Shown here one piece after another: positions 45,701 through 51,099 of a stretch of DNA of 64,000 nucleotides. The notes beneath the pieces were generated by a model. It was not told the origin of the DNA, ran no database searches, and saw nothing but the letters and a program-made list of their open reading frames with translations. A program made the position numbers and the translations under genes. Position 1 is the stretch's first letter; each line of letters opens with the position of its first letter. This DNA comes from Alitta virens (Eukaryota > Annelida > Polychaeta > Phyllodocida > Nereididae), in contig OW028585.1 of assembly GCA_932294295.1 (NCBI GenBank), positions 12,472,271-12,536,270 of the forward strand. Direction: 5' to 3'.

Positions 45701-47643
45701 AATACAGTTCAAATATTCATAACATACACAAATAAAATTAACTTTACTTTGTGGTACATTTCATATTTTTAATTCAAAACTGTATAAACAATAAGGTCAA
45801 TGAAATATCATGCCTTGAAAGTTCATTCATATGGTATGATATTTTAGCTGATATTCTTAAATGATATTTTTAATTAATTACCTTATTTATTTATTTATTT
45901 ATATAATATCATTATTTGTAGCTTAGAACCCCAACATAACATTGCTTTAAAAGGGGTTTTATCAACCAAAGGAATTTGTGGAACTTGTCAGCCCAGACAA
46001 GGGACCAGGTTTAGTCATGTGATAGATATGTGTGGAACAGGGCTATGGACCCATGTCTACTATTTGTCTAGTGTCTAAAGATATAGTGTTATTTGTTAGA
46101 AAATATCCAGTTAGTGATATTCCACTTTAGTACACCTCAATAGAAAGACCACTGGGAGTCCACCTCACTATTAAGATCATTTCATTATTAAGACCACTTC
46201 ATTATTAAGACCATCTCACTAAATAAATATTATTCAGACCACCTCACTATTAAGACCACCTCACTATTAAGACCACCTCACTATTAAGACCATCTCACTA
46301 TTAAGACCACCTCACTATCAAGACCACGTACCTCACTGTCAAGACCACCTCAATATCAAGACCACCTCACTATAGGACCACCTCACTATTAAGACAATAA
46401 TATAAGACAATTTCACTATTAAGATCAACTCACTATTAAGACCACCTCACTATAAAAAACCACCTCACTATTAACACAACCTCACTATTAGAGTAATAAA
46501 TATAAACAATCACATATATACAGTGTAGGTATATAAATGCTACCTTATCTAAATTTGAAAAAAAAAATCACTTAAATTTTGACCTATCTTATAATATAAC
46601 AAACAGCTGTATAGTTAGATATCACTTAAAATTTACTATTTTGAGGTCACTGAACTTAGGCATATATATTATCATAATTAATCAATTCTTTTTTAGCTCC
46701 AGTCAAACCAAAAGGACTCCAATGGTCACAATACAAATATAGTTTTAATATACAGATAAAAGTGTCTAAAGAAATGGCATATTTCTCTTATCTACAACAT
46801 CTGCTTAGTCTATATTTTGGTCAGATCAGCTCATAAAATGCGGATCAAGATAGGAGTATGTACACATCCTGGAGTCCTGGGCACTTAATCAAAATGCCAT
46901 AACAAAAAAAACCAAGGTCTAAACTTGTGTACTGCAATTCTGTTTAAAATAATGGTAATTTTTTTTAGGCATTAATTGAGAGTTTTGGCCTTTTTCTTTT
47001 CAAAAGGTATAATGTAAATATATATATAGTAGCTTATACAGGCCCTAGTAGGCTTACAGTGTTGTAGATAGAACTGTGTTTTTCCCAAAACAGGAATATA
47101 CATTTATAGATATATTGAATAACACTTGTTAAATATACAGGTAGACAAAAATATGAAATATGAATGTAATTTTTAACTAAATTCCGTATTTCAAGAAAAT
47201 CAGATAAAGTATATCAATTCTATATTAGGGCAGTCAATGGCAATTACATATAGCAGCAAGTCTAATTAAGTTATATAATTTTTTTTATGAATTCATCCAG
47301 TATATTCCTAGAGATATAGGACTAAAATAATGGATTTAAATCTGAAATAGTTCTCTTTTTCGAATTAAAAAATTAATTAATTGATAATTACATTATAAAT
47401 ATATATATATAATCGGTCAAAATAATAGCCTATTTACACATAAGCCTAATATTAGTCCTAACCCCCCCCCCCCCCCCTCTTCTTGTCCCAAAATTCTACG
47501 CCTCTTTGGACATTTGTGTCACACACACAGTCCCTCCAATCTCGAAAATCAGGTGCACAGCTCTTTAAAAACTTTCTGCAAACTTTAATAAACAATCAAC
47601 TCACTTTAGAAGACATTCCCGGCTGTCCACTAGGCCGGGACAT
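4860..47643 (-). CDS. Single-Ig-domain protein with long charged helix (gene model, 3' end outside window)
   Basis: Six exons join in phase: 47643-47605, 30138-29976, 29526-29484, 29366-29222, 9134-8996 and 7640-4860. The product reads [13 protein letters not shown], then a Ser/Lys-rich linker of about 70 residues, one I-set Ig domain (about residues 84-176), a Ser/Arg/Asp-rich disordered region (about 177-800) and an E/K/R-dominated helix (about 800-1090), still open at the last donor. No signal peptide or membrane segment is visible, so an intracellular protein is likely. Ig domains of this kind with disordered and charged-helix regions occur in muscle and actin-associated proteins (titin, MLCK, palladin and nexilin groups). 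I cannot assign a name. Further exons could exist between the first and second listed ones. The model is firm from 30138 to 4860 and less sure for the first exon. Confidence 0.8.
7641..8995. other. Intron between the Ig half-domain exon and the 2.8-kb exon
   Basis: AT-rich, with a short (GTATT)n at 8520-8550, a fragment of the CAGCTGCTAGAGGCAGACAT repeat at 8600-8640 and an (AC)n at 8905-8925. No other feature seen. Confidence 0.6.
8996..9134 (-). CDS. Second half of I-set immunoglobulin domain
   Basis: 139 nt: 46 codons + G. It encodes [40 protein letters not shown] and GYLTVE. The motif D.G.(F)SC.A.N..G supplies the F-strand Cys and the G strand. Together with KYHK from the previous exon it forms a normal domain of about 93 residues. 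The acceptor is TTTTCAG and the donor G|GTGGGT. The intron between the halves is 20,087 bp. Confidence 0.9.
9205..9612. mobile_element. SINE family 3 (minus) joined to SINE family 2 (plus)
   Basis: 9205-9415 is family 3 in minus orientation (GAGAATATAGCCCAATACAC, TTTACACCTGGGTGGAGTGG, CTCCACGCCATGGTGGGGGT). From about 9470 family 2 runs in plus orientation (CCCAGCTGGATGTCATTCGG, CCCACCCATGGGGTAAATGT, GGTGGACTCC). It ends where the 131-bp repeat element begins. Confidence 0.7.
9623..10035. mobile_element. Same MITE family, 5' lost, 131-bp repeat in about 2.7 copies
   Basis: The unit GGATTCTATAGTATCATTCT ... GTTATGGAAGGTTACTGTAG repeats, then the right terminus AATTATCTGAATAATTGTTG / GTGTGAGTG. 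The left terminus is missing, and the element abuts SINE sequence at 9612. Units share CTATAGTATC, unlike CTATGGTATC in the 3.0-kb array, so amplification was independent or has since been homogenised. Confidence 0.68.
10405..10712. repeat. (GATA)n microsatellite ending in SINE family 2 tail
   Basis: 300 bp of GATA/GATG/GATT tetramers, immediately followed by TATGGAAAGTTCAGCCCGCT, the family 2 tail sequence. Confidence 0.92.
10713..13197. other. Intronic stretch (part of the 20-kb intron)
   Basis: 10860-11145 is a diverged MITE-like segment (GGATGATACTGGAATCTGAT, GAAAGTGTCTGAAGAATTTT). Poly-C runs are at 12331 and 12399. The plus frame at 11202-11561 has no family signature and I do not treat it as a gene. 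Confidence 0.5.
13198..13280. repeat. 83-bp hairpin
   Basis: GTTATACACC at the left pairs with GGTGTATAAC at the right. After a small internal loop, GGATATAACATTCCAA pairs with TTGGAATGTTATATCC. The terminal loop is about 14 nt. The size and shape are like a pre-miRNA, but a small MITE is as likely. Confidence 0.6.
13722..13912 (-). mobile_element. tRNA-derived SINE, family 1
   Basis: A well preserved copy. The minus strand reads GGGGGCCTAGCTCAGAGGTA, GCGCTCTGGGCTTCCAACCG, then the B box GGGTTCGATTCCC and the shared body ending ACAGGATGTAAAGCCC. The TTCCAA loop and CCCGGGTTCGATTCCCGG arm suggest descent from a Gly(TCC)-like tRNA, tentatively. Confidence 0.85.
14035..14280 (-). mobile_element. 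tRNA-derived SINE, family 2, partial
   Basis: It contains GACCAGCTGCTAGCAGGTAG, the CCCCATGGGTGGGGTCTTTT core, GCATAGACACCGAGTACAAG and CATCGAGCTGGGATGTAGCT. The tRNA-like head is lost after 14280. Confidence 0.65.
14937..15238. mobile_element. MITE with 46-bp terminal inverted repeats and internal 37-bp repeats
   Basis: The left TIR 14937-14982 (TACACTCGGCGACAGTGAAA ...) is mirrored at 15193-15238 (... TTCACTGTCGCCGAGTGTA) with about three mismatches. Inside, ACAAAACTGATTGTTTACAT / CATTGACGATGTCTTTT repeats at 15027, 15064 and 15101 (37-bp period), plus a short extra CATTGACGAT. No coding capacity is seen. Confidence 0.8.
15860..16175. repeat. Dispersed repeat copy, also inverted at 26465-26760
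   Basis: GTGCACTAAAAATACTGC-type landmarks: AAATGCACTAAAAATACTGC, AGGATGCACTTTGCTTCAGC, CCAATAGAATTGCAGTATTC and CACCTGGTGGAAATATAGAG recur in reverse complement at 26470-26640. The similarity continues through TTCAGCAAGACATAAG, so roughly 300 bp is shared. Confidence 0.7.
16683..16988 (-). mobile_element. tRNA-derived SINE, family 2, near full length with GATA tail
   Basis: (GATA)n at 16683-16708 leads directly into GGGAAAGTGCAGCCCTCTAC, then TTGATGAGGTGAGAGAG, the TACACCATGAGTGGGATCTT core and the head. On the minus strand the head reads TGGTCAAGTGGTAAGACGCT and a B box GGATTCAATCCC. It is the best copy for defining the family. Confidence 0.75.
17000..18548. other. Intronic stretch
   Basis: It holds a family 2 fragment at 17028-17062, the inverted AGTGCCCTTCAATAGTGCCC / GGAGGGCATTGAAGG at 17630-17670, a G-rich run at 17873-17897, single 17-bp family units at 17926-18000 and a (TCTA)n at 18055-18090. 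No gene seen. Confidence 0.5.
18549..18965 (+). repeat. 17-bp minisatellite array, CCACC orientation
   Basis: About 24 diverged units of TTAAGACCACCTCACTA. It is followed by about 160 bp of unrelated AT-rich sequence and then a single inverted unit ending GTCTTAATGCTGAGGTCCCC / TGTA (19131-19156), so the array looks like the expanded left terminus of an element. Confidence 0.85.
19838..20200 (+). repeat. 17-bp minisatellite array
   Basis: It starts ACGGAACCTCACAATTAAGA / CCAC and runs about 20 units, mostly with the CTCGATATTAAGACCAC and CTCAATATTAAGACCAC variants. An isolated fragment follows at 20398-20435. Confidence 0.85.
20440..22400. other. AT-rich intronic stretch
   Basis: Poly-A and poly-T rich. 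A direct repeat TTTGCAATATTTAATACAAA / TACACTGCTTT occurs at 21432 and 21509. No exon or gene seen. Confidence 0.5.
22405..22496 (-). repeat. Short 17-bp family fragment
   Basis: About four units in inverse orientation (TAGTGAGGTGGTCCTAA). It lies 300 bp before the 10-bp array. Confidence 0.65.
22791..22987. repeat. 10-bp tandem repeat, ATGATGGTCA x about 20
   Basis: A perfect decamer array ending exactly where the plus-strand family 1 SINE begins. No variants are seen, so it is young. Confidence 0.95.
22997..23160 (+). mobile_element. tRNA-derived SINE, family 1, fused to family 3 body
   Basis: The only plus-strand family 1 copy. The A box TAGCTCAGTGGTAGCGC and B box GGGTTCAATTCCC are intact. 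The body runs to AATTAGCCAATCAGGTGCAG and then changes into family 3 sequence at about 23160-23400. The 10-bp tandem array at 22791 abuts its 5' end. Confidence 0.82.
23955..24138 (-). mobile_element. tRNA-derived SINE, family 1
   Basis: Nearly identical in the head to the 13.7-kb copy (CGACCGGGAATCGAACCCGG on the plus strand), with the body ending at GATTAGGGCTTTACGTCC. A second tRNA-like box follows at 24165-24185 (CCCGACCCGGAATCGAACC), which may be part of another element. Confidence 0.85.
24283..24482. mobile_element. Tc1/mariner-like MITE, single-unit copy
   Basis: The left end is TACAGTCAAACCGAAAATTA / TTAAAACACTT, the interior GTGGCATTGCATTATATGGT, and the right end GCAATTTTTGGGGTGACTT. 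It matches the elements at 0.3, 3.0 and 9.6 kb without amplification. Confidence 0.6.
24484..25395. repeat. Diffuse (TGAC)n-rich region
   Basis: About 900 bp scattered with GACTGACTGAC runs of one to four tetramers, separated by unique sequence. It is an old, decayed tetranucleotide repeat. The reading frames here carry the expected S-V-S-Q pattern and are not genes. Confidence 0.75.
26075..26400 (-). mobile_element. tRNA-derived SINE, family 3
   Basis: It includes TGAGTCTTTCTCCACTCC, TACAATTGGCATAACTGCCT, TTTACACCTGGGTTGAGTGG, CCATGCCATGGTGGGGGCTC and a tRNA-like end with GAATCCACAACC. It matches the copies at 9.2 and 32.4 kb. Confidence 0.65.
26465..26760. repeat. Inverted partner of the 15.9-kb repeat
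   Basis: It starts CACGGAAGGTTCTCTATATT / TCCACCAGATGG and runs to TCAGTAAAAAGACTCTATTA. Divergence of about 15-20% by eye suggests an old interspersed family rather than a recent inversion. Confidence 0.68.
27406..28268. repeat. 38-bp tandem array flanked by a duplicated 85-bp segment
   Basis: Seventeen units of TCATAGAAATTTAAAGTCAA / AGTTTCTTTAACTCAAGG, period exactly 38 bp. The landmark TCAAGGTCA is found at 27523 + 38k for k = 0 to 15. Units come in two forms (CAAATTTT and CAAAGTTT) in the order 1, 3, 3, 8, 2 (T,G,T,G,T). The flank CCACAACTCCGAGTGTCCGC ... recurs with changes at 28148, followed by one more single unit. Confidence 0.92.
28270..29221. other. Intron next to the first Ig half exon
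   Basis: AT-rich unique sequence. I see no feature. Confidence 0.5.
29222..29366 (-). CDS. First half of I-set immunoglobulin domain
   Basis: 145 nt: A + 48 codons, ending in phase 0. It encodes [40 protein letters not shown] and GEQIKYHK. I-set features are P.F, G..L.L.C with the B-strand Cys, and the C-strand Trp in VTWYKDG. The acceptor is TTTGCAG and the donor AAG|GTTGGT. The domain is completed by the exon at 9134-8996. Confidence 0.9.
29484..29526 (-). CDS. Ig/charged-helix gene, 43-nt micro-exon
   Basis: GA + 13 codons ([13 protein letters not shown]) + AG. The acceptor is ATTTCAG and the donor AG|GTAAGC. It is too short to show on composition, but it is exactly what phases 1 and 2 of its neighbours require: SSQ-R-EKFQ...GG-R-KKAPSF. 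Confidence 0.75.
29553..29830. repeat. (GATA)n with repeated ATATTTTAGATA units, then SINE family 2 tail
   Basis: GATA tetramers interrupted by ATATTTTAGATAGATA four times, then ATGGAAAGTGATAGATATGG / AATATGCAGCCCTCTAAGGC. It lies between the first two exons of the cluster at 29.2-30.1 kb. Confidence 0.9.
29976..30138 (-). CDS. Ig/charged-helix gene, Ser/Lys-rich linker exon
   Basis: 163 nt: 54 codons + A. It encodes [40 protein letters not shown] and [14 protein letters not shown]. The acceptor is GTTTCAG and the donor A|GTAAGT. It has low hydrophobicity and looks disordered. The leftover A plus GA of the next exon gives Arg. Confidence 0.75.
30232..30450 (+). mobile_element. tRNA-derived SINE, family 2
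   Basis: Plus orientation: GGTTTGATCCCTGACC (B box), ACATCCCAGCAGCTAGATGT, GGTGCCTTGTATTTGGTGTC, AAAGACCAATCCCATGGGGT, then TATCACCTCATC. It starts about 95 bp outside the exon at 30138. Confidence 0.68.
31279..31383. mobile_element. Foldback element with about 45-bp arms
   Basis: GGAGTCCACACAATGTAGTA / AATAAGCTAT pairs with ATAGCTTATTTACTACATTG / AGTGGACTCC around a GTGTGC loop. It is AT-rich in the centre. It lies just before family 2 type sequence (CCAAGCAGCCTTACTATCAG). Confidence 0.65.
31532..31718 (-). mobile_element. tRNA-derived SINE, family 1
   Basis: The same body and head as the other copies, with a damaged B box (one extra G in the run before AATTGAACCC). It lies in the intron between the first and second coding exons of the Ig gene. 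Confidence 0.8.
32285..32695. mobile_element. SINE family 2 fragment (plus) followed by family 3 (minus)
   Basis: 32300-32370 has the family 2 core (GGAGGTGCCTTGTACTCAAT, CCACCTATGGGGT). 32385-32690 is a full family 3 copy in minus orientation, ending in a tRNA-like CAAACCCACAACCGCGCAGT. The same pair of families is joined at 9.2-9.6 kb in the other order. Confidence 0.65.
32700..33838. other. Intronic stretch
   Basis: It holds several AAGGTCA-containing words at 33065-33140 (for example CATTTCAAGGTCATTCGCAT). Otherwise unique AT-rich DNA without recognisable genes. Confidence 0.45.
33840..34112 (-). mobile_element. tRNA-derived SINE, family 2
   Basis: TTGTCAGCTTATATAGAATC, ACACATTTACCCACAGGTTG, GCATAGACAGTCGAG, GAATTTGAACCCAAGACC and CTAAACCACTAGACATCC mark a diverged but long copy with its tRNA-like head at the right. 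Confidence 0.65.
34480..34695 (+). mobile_element. tRNA-derived SINE, family 2, diverged
   Basis: GGTCCTGAGTTCAAAAATTG is a decayed B box. GCACTCTTCATAAGCTACAT, TTGTGTCTATGCTGGAGCAA and CCCACCCATGGGGCAAATAC follow. The 3' end runs straight into the (GGAGA)n array. Confidence 0.62.
34698..35007. repeat. Pure (GGAGA)n array, about 62 units
   Basis: 310 bp of uninterrupted pentamer beginning at the 3' end of a family 2 SINE. Because the period is five and no frame has a stop, several frames stay open. These are not genes. Confidence 0.97.
35277..35335. repeat. 23-bp perfect hairpin with 13-nt loop
   Basis: TATGCATGCTCCCTGATATT / TTG pairs perfectly with CAAAATATCAGGGAGCATGC / ATA. It sits at the centre of an element whose right end is GGTCTTAATGGTGAGGTTCC / CTGTA (35353-35378), the same terminus as the 17-bp repeat family. 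Confidence 0.7.
35780..36332 (+). repeat. 17-bp minisatellite array
   Basis: About 31 units of AAGACCACCTCACTATT with frequent one-base changes, occasional indels and the AACTCATTATTAAGACC variant. Confidence 0.87.
36535..36948. mobile_element. MITE with TTAAAGGTGCACTGTCTGTC-type termini
   Basis: The left end TTAAAGGTGCACTGTCTGTC / AAATTTGCA is mirrored by TGCAAATTTGACAGACAGTG / CAACTTTAA at the right. A TTAA-like sequence borders both ends, as in piggyBac-type MITEs. The right half recurs at 51678-51783. Confidence 0.65.
37495..37712 (-). mobile_element. tRNA-derived SINE, family 2
   Basis: GGTGGATCCACACCATATGT, the CCAGGGTTGGGGTCTTTTAC core, AGACACCGAGTACAAGGCAC, TTTCGAACCCAGGACCTTC and GCTTAACCACTAGACCAACT give a near-complete copy with its tRNA head. 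Confidence 0.7.
38085..38575 (+). repeat. 17-bp minisatellite, interrupted
   Basis: Units at 38085-38325, again at 38372-38402 and 38528-38575, separated by AT-rich sequence with a poly-T tract at 38472-38493. Confidence 0.78.
39060..39375 (+). repeat. 17-bp minisatellite array
   Basis: It starts AGAAACCTGACAATTAAGAC and has about 17 units. It is followed at 39450-39665 by a 30-bp repeat made from the outer terminus of the same family. Confidence 0.82.
39450..39665. repeat. 30-bp minisatellite, GGTGATTCCCAAGGGTGGTC type
   Basis: About seven units of GGTGATTCCCAAGGGTGGTC / TTAATGGTGG. GGTGGTCTTAAT in the unit is the 17-bp family motif in inverse orientation joined to GGGAATCACC, a terminus also seen at 49705-49725. 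Confidence 0.75.
39670..41065. other. Intronic stretch
   Basis: 39990-40330 carries a diverged repeat with many TCCAATATAA words, partly shared with 53855-53925. The remainder shows nothing definable. Confidence 0.45.
41070..41980 (+). mobile_element. 3' end of a non-LTR retrotransposon (reverse transcriptase C-terminus), frameshifted
   Basis: The frame from 41090 reads [40 protein letters not shown] and a Cys/His motif ICEKC...VEDEIHC...CP, typical of the C-terminal zinc-binding tail of invertebrate non-LTR reverse transcriptases. The frame stops at 41557. The homologous tail ([20 protein letters not shown] ... [10 protein letters not shown], stop near 41675) continues in another frame, so there is a one-base shift in the T-run near 41540. 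AATAAA at about 41958 precedes AT-rich sequence. The polymerase domain is absent (5' truncation), so the copy is dead. Confidence 0.8.
42060..42306. repeat. (TCTA)n microsatellite after the 41-kb retrotransposon
   Basis: Imperfect TATC/TACC tetramers, preceded by CAATCAATCAATCAATC. Confidence 0.9.
42597..42845. repeat. (GATA)/(GCTA)n microsatellite plus SINE family 2 fragment
   Basis: GATA and GCTA tetramers to 42770, then GAGTCCACCTCATATTACAC / ATTCACCCCATGGGTGGGTA from SINE family 2. Confidence 0.88.
42850..45185. other. AT-rich intronic stretch
   Basis: A short palindrome CATGGAGGTATAATACCTCCATG is at 43145-43167. An imperfect run of GTACTCGTACT-like words is at 44625-44765. No gene seen. 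Confidence 0.5.
45190..45500 (-). repeat. 17-bp minisatellite array, inverse orientation
   Basis: A single plus-orientation unit (CCATTAGGACCACCACCCTT) at 45191 is followed by about 16 units of GTGAGGTGGTCTTAATA and GTGAGGTGGTCCTAATA. So the two ends of the element face each other and the right one is expanded. Confidence 0.82.
46130..46495 (+). repeat. 17-bp minisatellite array
   Basis: About 19 units of AAGACCACCTCACTATT with small interruptions (for example AATAAATATTATTCAGACC). Confidence 0.83.
46500..47604. other. Intron 1 of the Ig gene, start
   Basis: AT-rich with a C17 run at 47461-47477. No other feature. The plus-strand frame at 47483-47683 is the complement of the first exon and intron. 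Confidence 0.5.
47605..47643 (-). CDS. Probable first coding exon of the Ig/charged-helix gene
   Basis: ATG at 47643-47641 in the context ACAGCCATGTCC starts 13 codons, [13 protein letters not shown], ending AAA|GTGAGT in phase 0. The next exon in hand (30138) starts in phase 0 with DGASGDSSW, so the join is in frame and similar in composition. About 250 bp upstream could be 5' UTR. The support is the start context, the donor and the phase only, and a 17.5-kb first intron is implied. Confidence 0.5.
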
Positions 47644-48120
47644 GGCTGTAGGGATGTCCTGCGCCTCAGAAATTCGTCCGTAATTCCAAATCCTGAACAA
47701 AACTGTCACAAACTCAGTAATTCCACTTGTGAACAACTCGCCTCCACAATTCTAGTGAAGAACCTGCCATCAGGTTTAGTTCTTGAAGCCGCCGCTAGAA
47801 GGATTGATTGTTCATTTTCGTCTGAGGTCACAGAGGTCACCACCAGTCATGCTTCAGTGATTTTATGGAGCAACCACCCGCAAAAGAATGTTTTGACGTT
47901 TGTAAGTAAATTAATGCTTATAATAATTCAAATAAATCAAAGAGTATATAAATCATTTCTCCTTAGATGGGTATATCTATAGGCCTAGAGCAGAGATTGT
48001 ATAACATACGTTATACAATCTCTGGCCTAGAGTAGGCTAGACCAGCGCCTAGGCCTATAACTAATATAGGCCTACCTATAGCTGGGCACAGTACTAAATA
48101 ATAGAAACTGTATTTTTACT
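47644..48120 (-). promoter_or_regulatory. Probable 5' UTR and promoter region of the Ig gene
   Basis: Less AT-rich than its surroundings between 47620 and 47900, with several CpGs near 47780-47820, and directly upstream of the proposed ATG. No TATA box or other core element can be fixed. Confidence 0.3.
47991..48022. repeat. Short perfect palindrome upstream of the Ig gene start exon
   Basis: AGAGATTGTATAAC, a 4-nt ATAC spacer, then GTTATACAATCTCT. It is about 350 bp upstream of the proposed ATG at 47643. It could be a regulatory site, a small foldback repeat or chance. Confidence 0.45.
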
Positions 48121-48359
48121 TAAGCTTGCATCTTCCATTGATTAAATCGTTCAATATTCCATGAAGAGGTTTCCAAATGGAAGCAAAATATTCTAGGTGG
48201 CGTTCTGAGCCATTCTAAGAAAAAATATCTATGTAACGTGGCGCCCTCTGTAAACGATGAATAATATACGCACATGGCAGATAATAAACTAATTTTAGAC
48301 ACAGTCAAAATGTCAAATGAAAAGTTATCATATATAAACTGTACAAATCATTTCAAAAA

Positions 48360-49445
48360 AGATACACGTGTCAGTTAAAACATCAAGGACAAAAAGTATG
48401 TACAATAGAAAAGGGTAAAGAAAAGTAAAGAAAGCAATGAAAGAATGATACAATATGAAGTTATAATATATACTCAATGAATATTTTTCACAATGTACAA
48501 TTTTTAATTAATAAGAGCGCCTAATATTCACCATAATATAAAATAATACTGATGGTTAAACATCTACATAGTCTCCAAAAAATATTGTAATGTCTCTCCA
48601 CATAAATTCACAATAAACTGATTAAACCGTGCGATAATTTCAATGATCATCTCATATAATATATACAAATGTACAATATAAATGGAAAAAAATAAAACAC
48701 AAGAAGCAGCACCAGTCACCGTACATTAATTACAAGCACAAGGCATAGCACCAACCACAAAAGCCACTACAACACAAACATATATATATATATACAGACA
48801 TGCACACACAAGCAGTGACATTCAGGGGGCCACCCATCGCCCAGGACCAGAGGTCATGGTCTCTTTATGTAAATTGGGAGAAAACAAAGTCATTCCTTTA
48901 TTTTCGGGGAAATTTAGAAATTGGCCTAGTGCAAAATTTACTGCTAGGGATATACTGCTCAGTAATTCCTGGCATTGGCTTTCTACACTCATAACTGTGA
49001 AAGTGTTTGTTTGTTCAAATGCTACCTCGATAAGGGGCAATCTTGTTTCTTTCCATTTAGGGCAGATCATTGGACAGTGTAATTCATCTTCTACTAGTTG
49101 CAGGTTACGTTTATTACAGATACGTTTTTCAGCGGGGACATCAGGACGTTTATGCCTACCTAATTCTATATTCAAGTTATGGGAGCTAAGCCTGAATCTG
49201 GCAATGTTACAATAAAGTGATTTTGGTAAACCTAGATTTAGGTAAGGTTCTATACGCATGTCTTTTTTAAATGTTTTATAAGTTCTTAGTTTGGGGTATT
49301 TATGCGTGTCATTGATTTCAGCAAAAAGGTAAATCTGGGCACATATATGACCTAGGTATTTCTGTCTTAACCAACAAGTAACCAAAGGAAATGTCCTGTG
49401 CACCACACAATTTATGTAATACTGTAGAATAAAAAAGAAAGACAA
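48360..49445 (-). mobile_element. 3' end of a non-LTR retrotransposon, second copy
   Basis: The open frame from 49445 to 48822 encodes the same tail as the copy at 41.1 kb: KYPKLRTYKTFKKDMRIEPY, ARFRLSSHNLNIELGRHKRP, VEDELHCPMICP and a C-terminal piece matching the other copy. Here the frame is intact through the tail, but the second Cys of the Cys-x2-Cys pair is Arg (ICNKR against ICEKC). Only the C-terminal tail remains, so it cannot encode a polymerase. Sequence down to about 48360 may be its 3' UTR. It lies between the two genes. Confidence 0.78.
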
Positions 49446-50313
49446 ATGTGTATAACAATATGTGACGAGTTTATTTTGAAAACATGTACATATTCATTTA
49501 TTGACATGAGGTTATTTTAAAACATTTTTAATTAGTATATTAAATGGTTAAAAAATAAAGACACCTATATAAATAAATAAATAAATAAAGTATTGCAATA
49601 AAGTGTGCACCATTAAAATTAACCCAATATTTAATTTTTAAATCTTGTTGGACCAAGCTTCAACATTTTTTTCTTGTTGTCACAAATACATTGGAACATC
49701 ACATTTTAGACCACTCTTGGGAATCACTGAAGTGGTCTTAATATCGGGGCAGTCAAAGAAAAATTCCTATCTACAGGGGACTTATCAAAACAAACAAAAC
49801 TTCTTTTTTAACGCCGAACACAAATATTAACAGTAGGCGTCACAAAAGATTTTTGAGCTCTCCTGATTACAAATAAGTGTATATAATGACAAAATCTGAC
49901 AACAAAAGTCACTTAATTTTAATATTCAACAAACATGGTGGTGCTTCCTACAGTCACAGCACCCCACCAGCACCCGGCATCCTGCACAGATAGAAAACTA
50001 TGTAAATTATTGAATGCCCATTCAAAAAGTGACTCCATCAATTTCTTTGTCTTAAAGAATTTCTTTCAATGACACGTGGACTTCATCAAATACAATTTTC
50101 AATACTTCAAAGCAAATTTACATATTTAAAAAATATTTTAAAATGTATTGATTTCATATTTACAATGGACAGTTGGCATAATAATACTTCACACAAGTCA
50201 TTTTTTTCTTTTTCTTGAAAAAGTCAATATGATCCCATAATCGCCATAGAAAAACAGGGATTTCATTTACAAACTTCACAAAATCATGAACATTGTACAA
50301 GAACACATTCACT

Positions 50314-51003
50314 GGGGCAAAGCAGCACAGGTAACTGCAGTTACCCAATCACAGTAGCTACCTGGCACTGGCAGTACGTATCTCAGCTGAATTTAAGTTA
50401 ATTTTGCAAGGTTTATGCAACTTTCTTTGTAAGATATATTATTAGAGGACATGTCAAATCAAGCTGAGCACCTCAACTGAAAAACTCTGGGATTGGAGCT
50501 GAACAGTGGCTGTCAAGATCTGGTAACTCATTTTTTCAAATTTCTAATGCTCCCCAATCTGCTCTCAGACTTTCTCAAAATCCATTAGGGCTGATCCATT
50601 TAAAAAAAAAAGTGGGGGGGGGGGGGGGGGTCACCATTAAATGTTTATACCTCCACATCATTGGTTTTTTTACAGACCCATTCCCTACCCCCACTTTTCT
50701 CTACATTAAGAAAGTACTGGTCAGCCACCCCCCACTTTTTCTCTTTTTGAGATCCCCCGCTTTTACAAAAAATTCTGGTCCACCCCCTCCACCTTTTTTT
50801 AAAAAATGGAACAGCCCTGAGTTTCTCCTGGCAAAATAGAGACAACTGTACCAGCTTCCAAATGTGAATAAATGTTTATATCTTTTTAGAAATGATGAAC
50901 TGAGAAGCAATGCTATTTCATGATCAGCCTGTATAGAGGTGGATTGGAACTTGTTCAGCCATTTTGTGATTGGGTAACTGCAGTTACCTGTGCAGCTTTG
51001 CCC
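50314..51003. mobile_element. Element with 38-bp inverted ends, containing a nested MITE
   Basis: GGGGCAAAGCAGCACAGGTA / ACTGCAGTTACCCAATCAC at 50314-50352 is mirrored at 50966-51003 (GTGATTGGGTAACTGCAGTT / ACCTGTGCAGCTTTGCCC). Each arm itself contains the palindrome GTAACTGCAGTTAC. Between them lies the polyG/polyC MITE of 50586-50820. Confidence 0.65.
50586..50820. mobile_element. MITE with AGGGCTGTTCCATTT termini (copy 1, nested)
   Basis: TAGGGCTGATCCATTTAAAA mirrors TTTTAAAAAATGGAACAGCC / CTGA. The interior has a G18 run, then repeated CCCCCACTTTT...GACC segments. The same element is at 53926-54126. The open frames across it are low-complexity artefacts. Confidence 0.7.
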
Positions 51004-51099
51004 TAGCGACACTGCTGATGTTATATTTTCTTGATAACACATTAGGGTCTCAATCTGTCCGTGACACCCTTCGTCCTAGTGTCGAATTTTGGACGGGTG

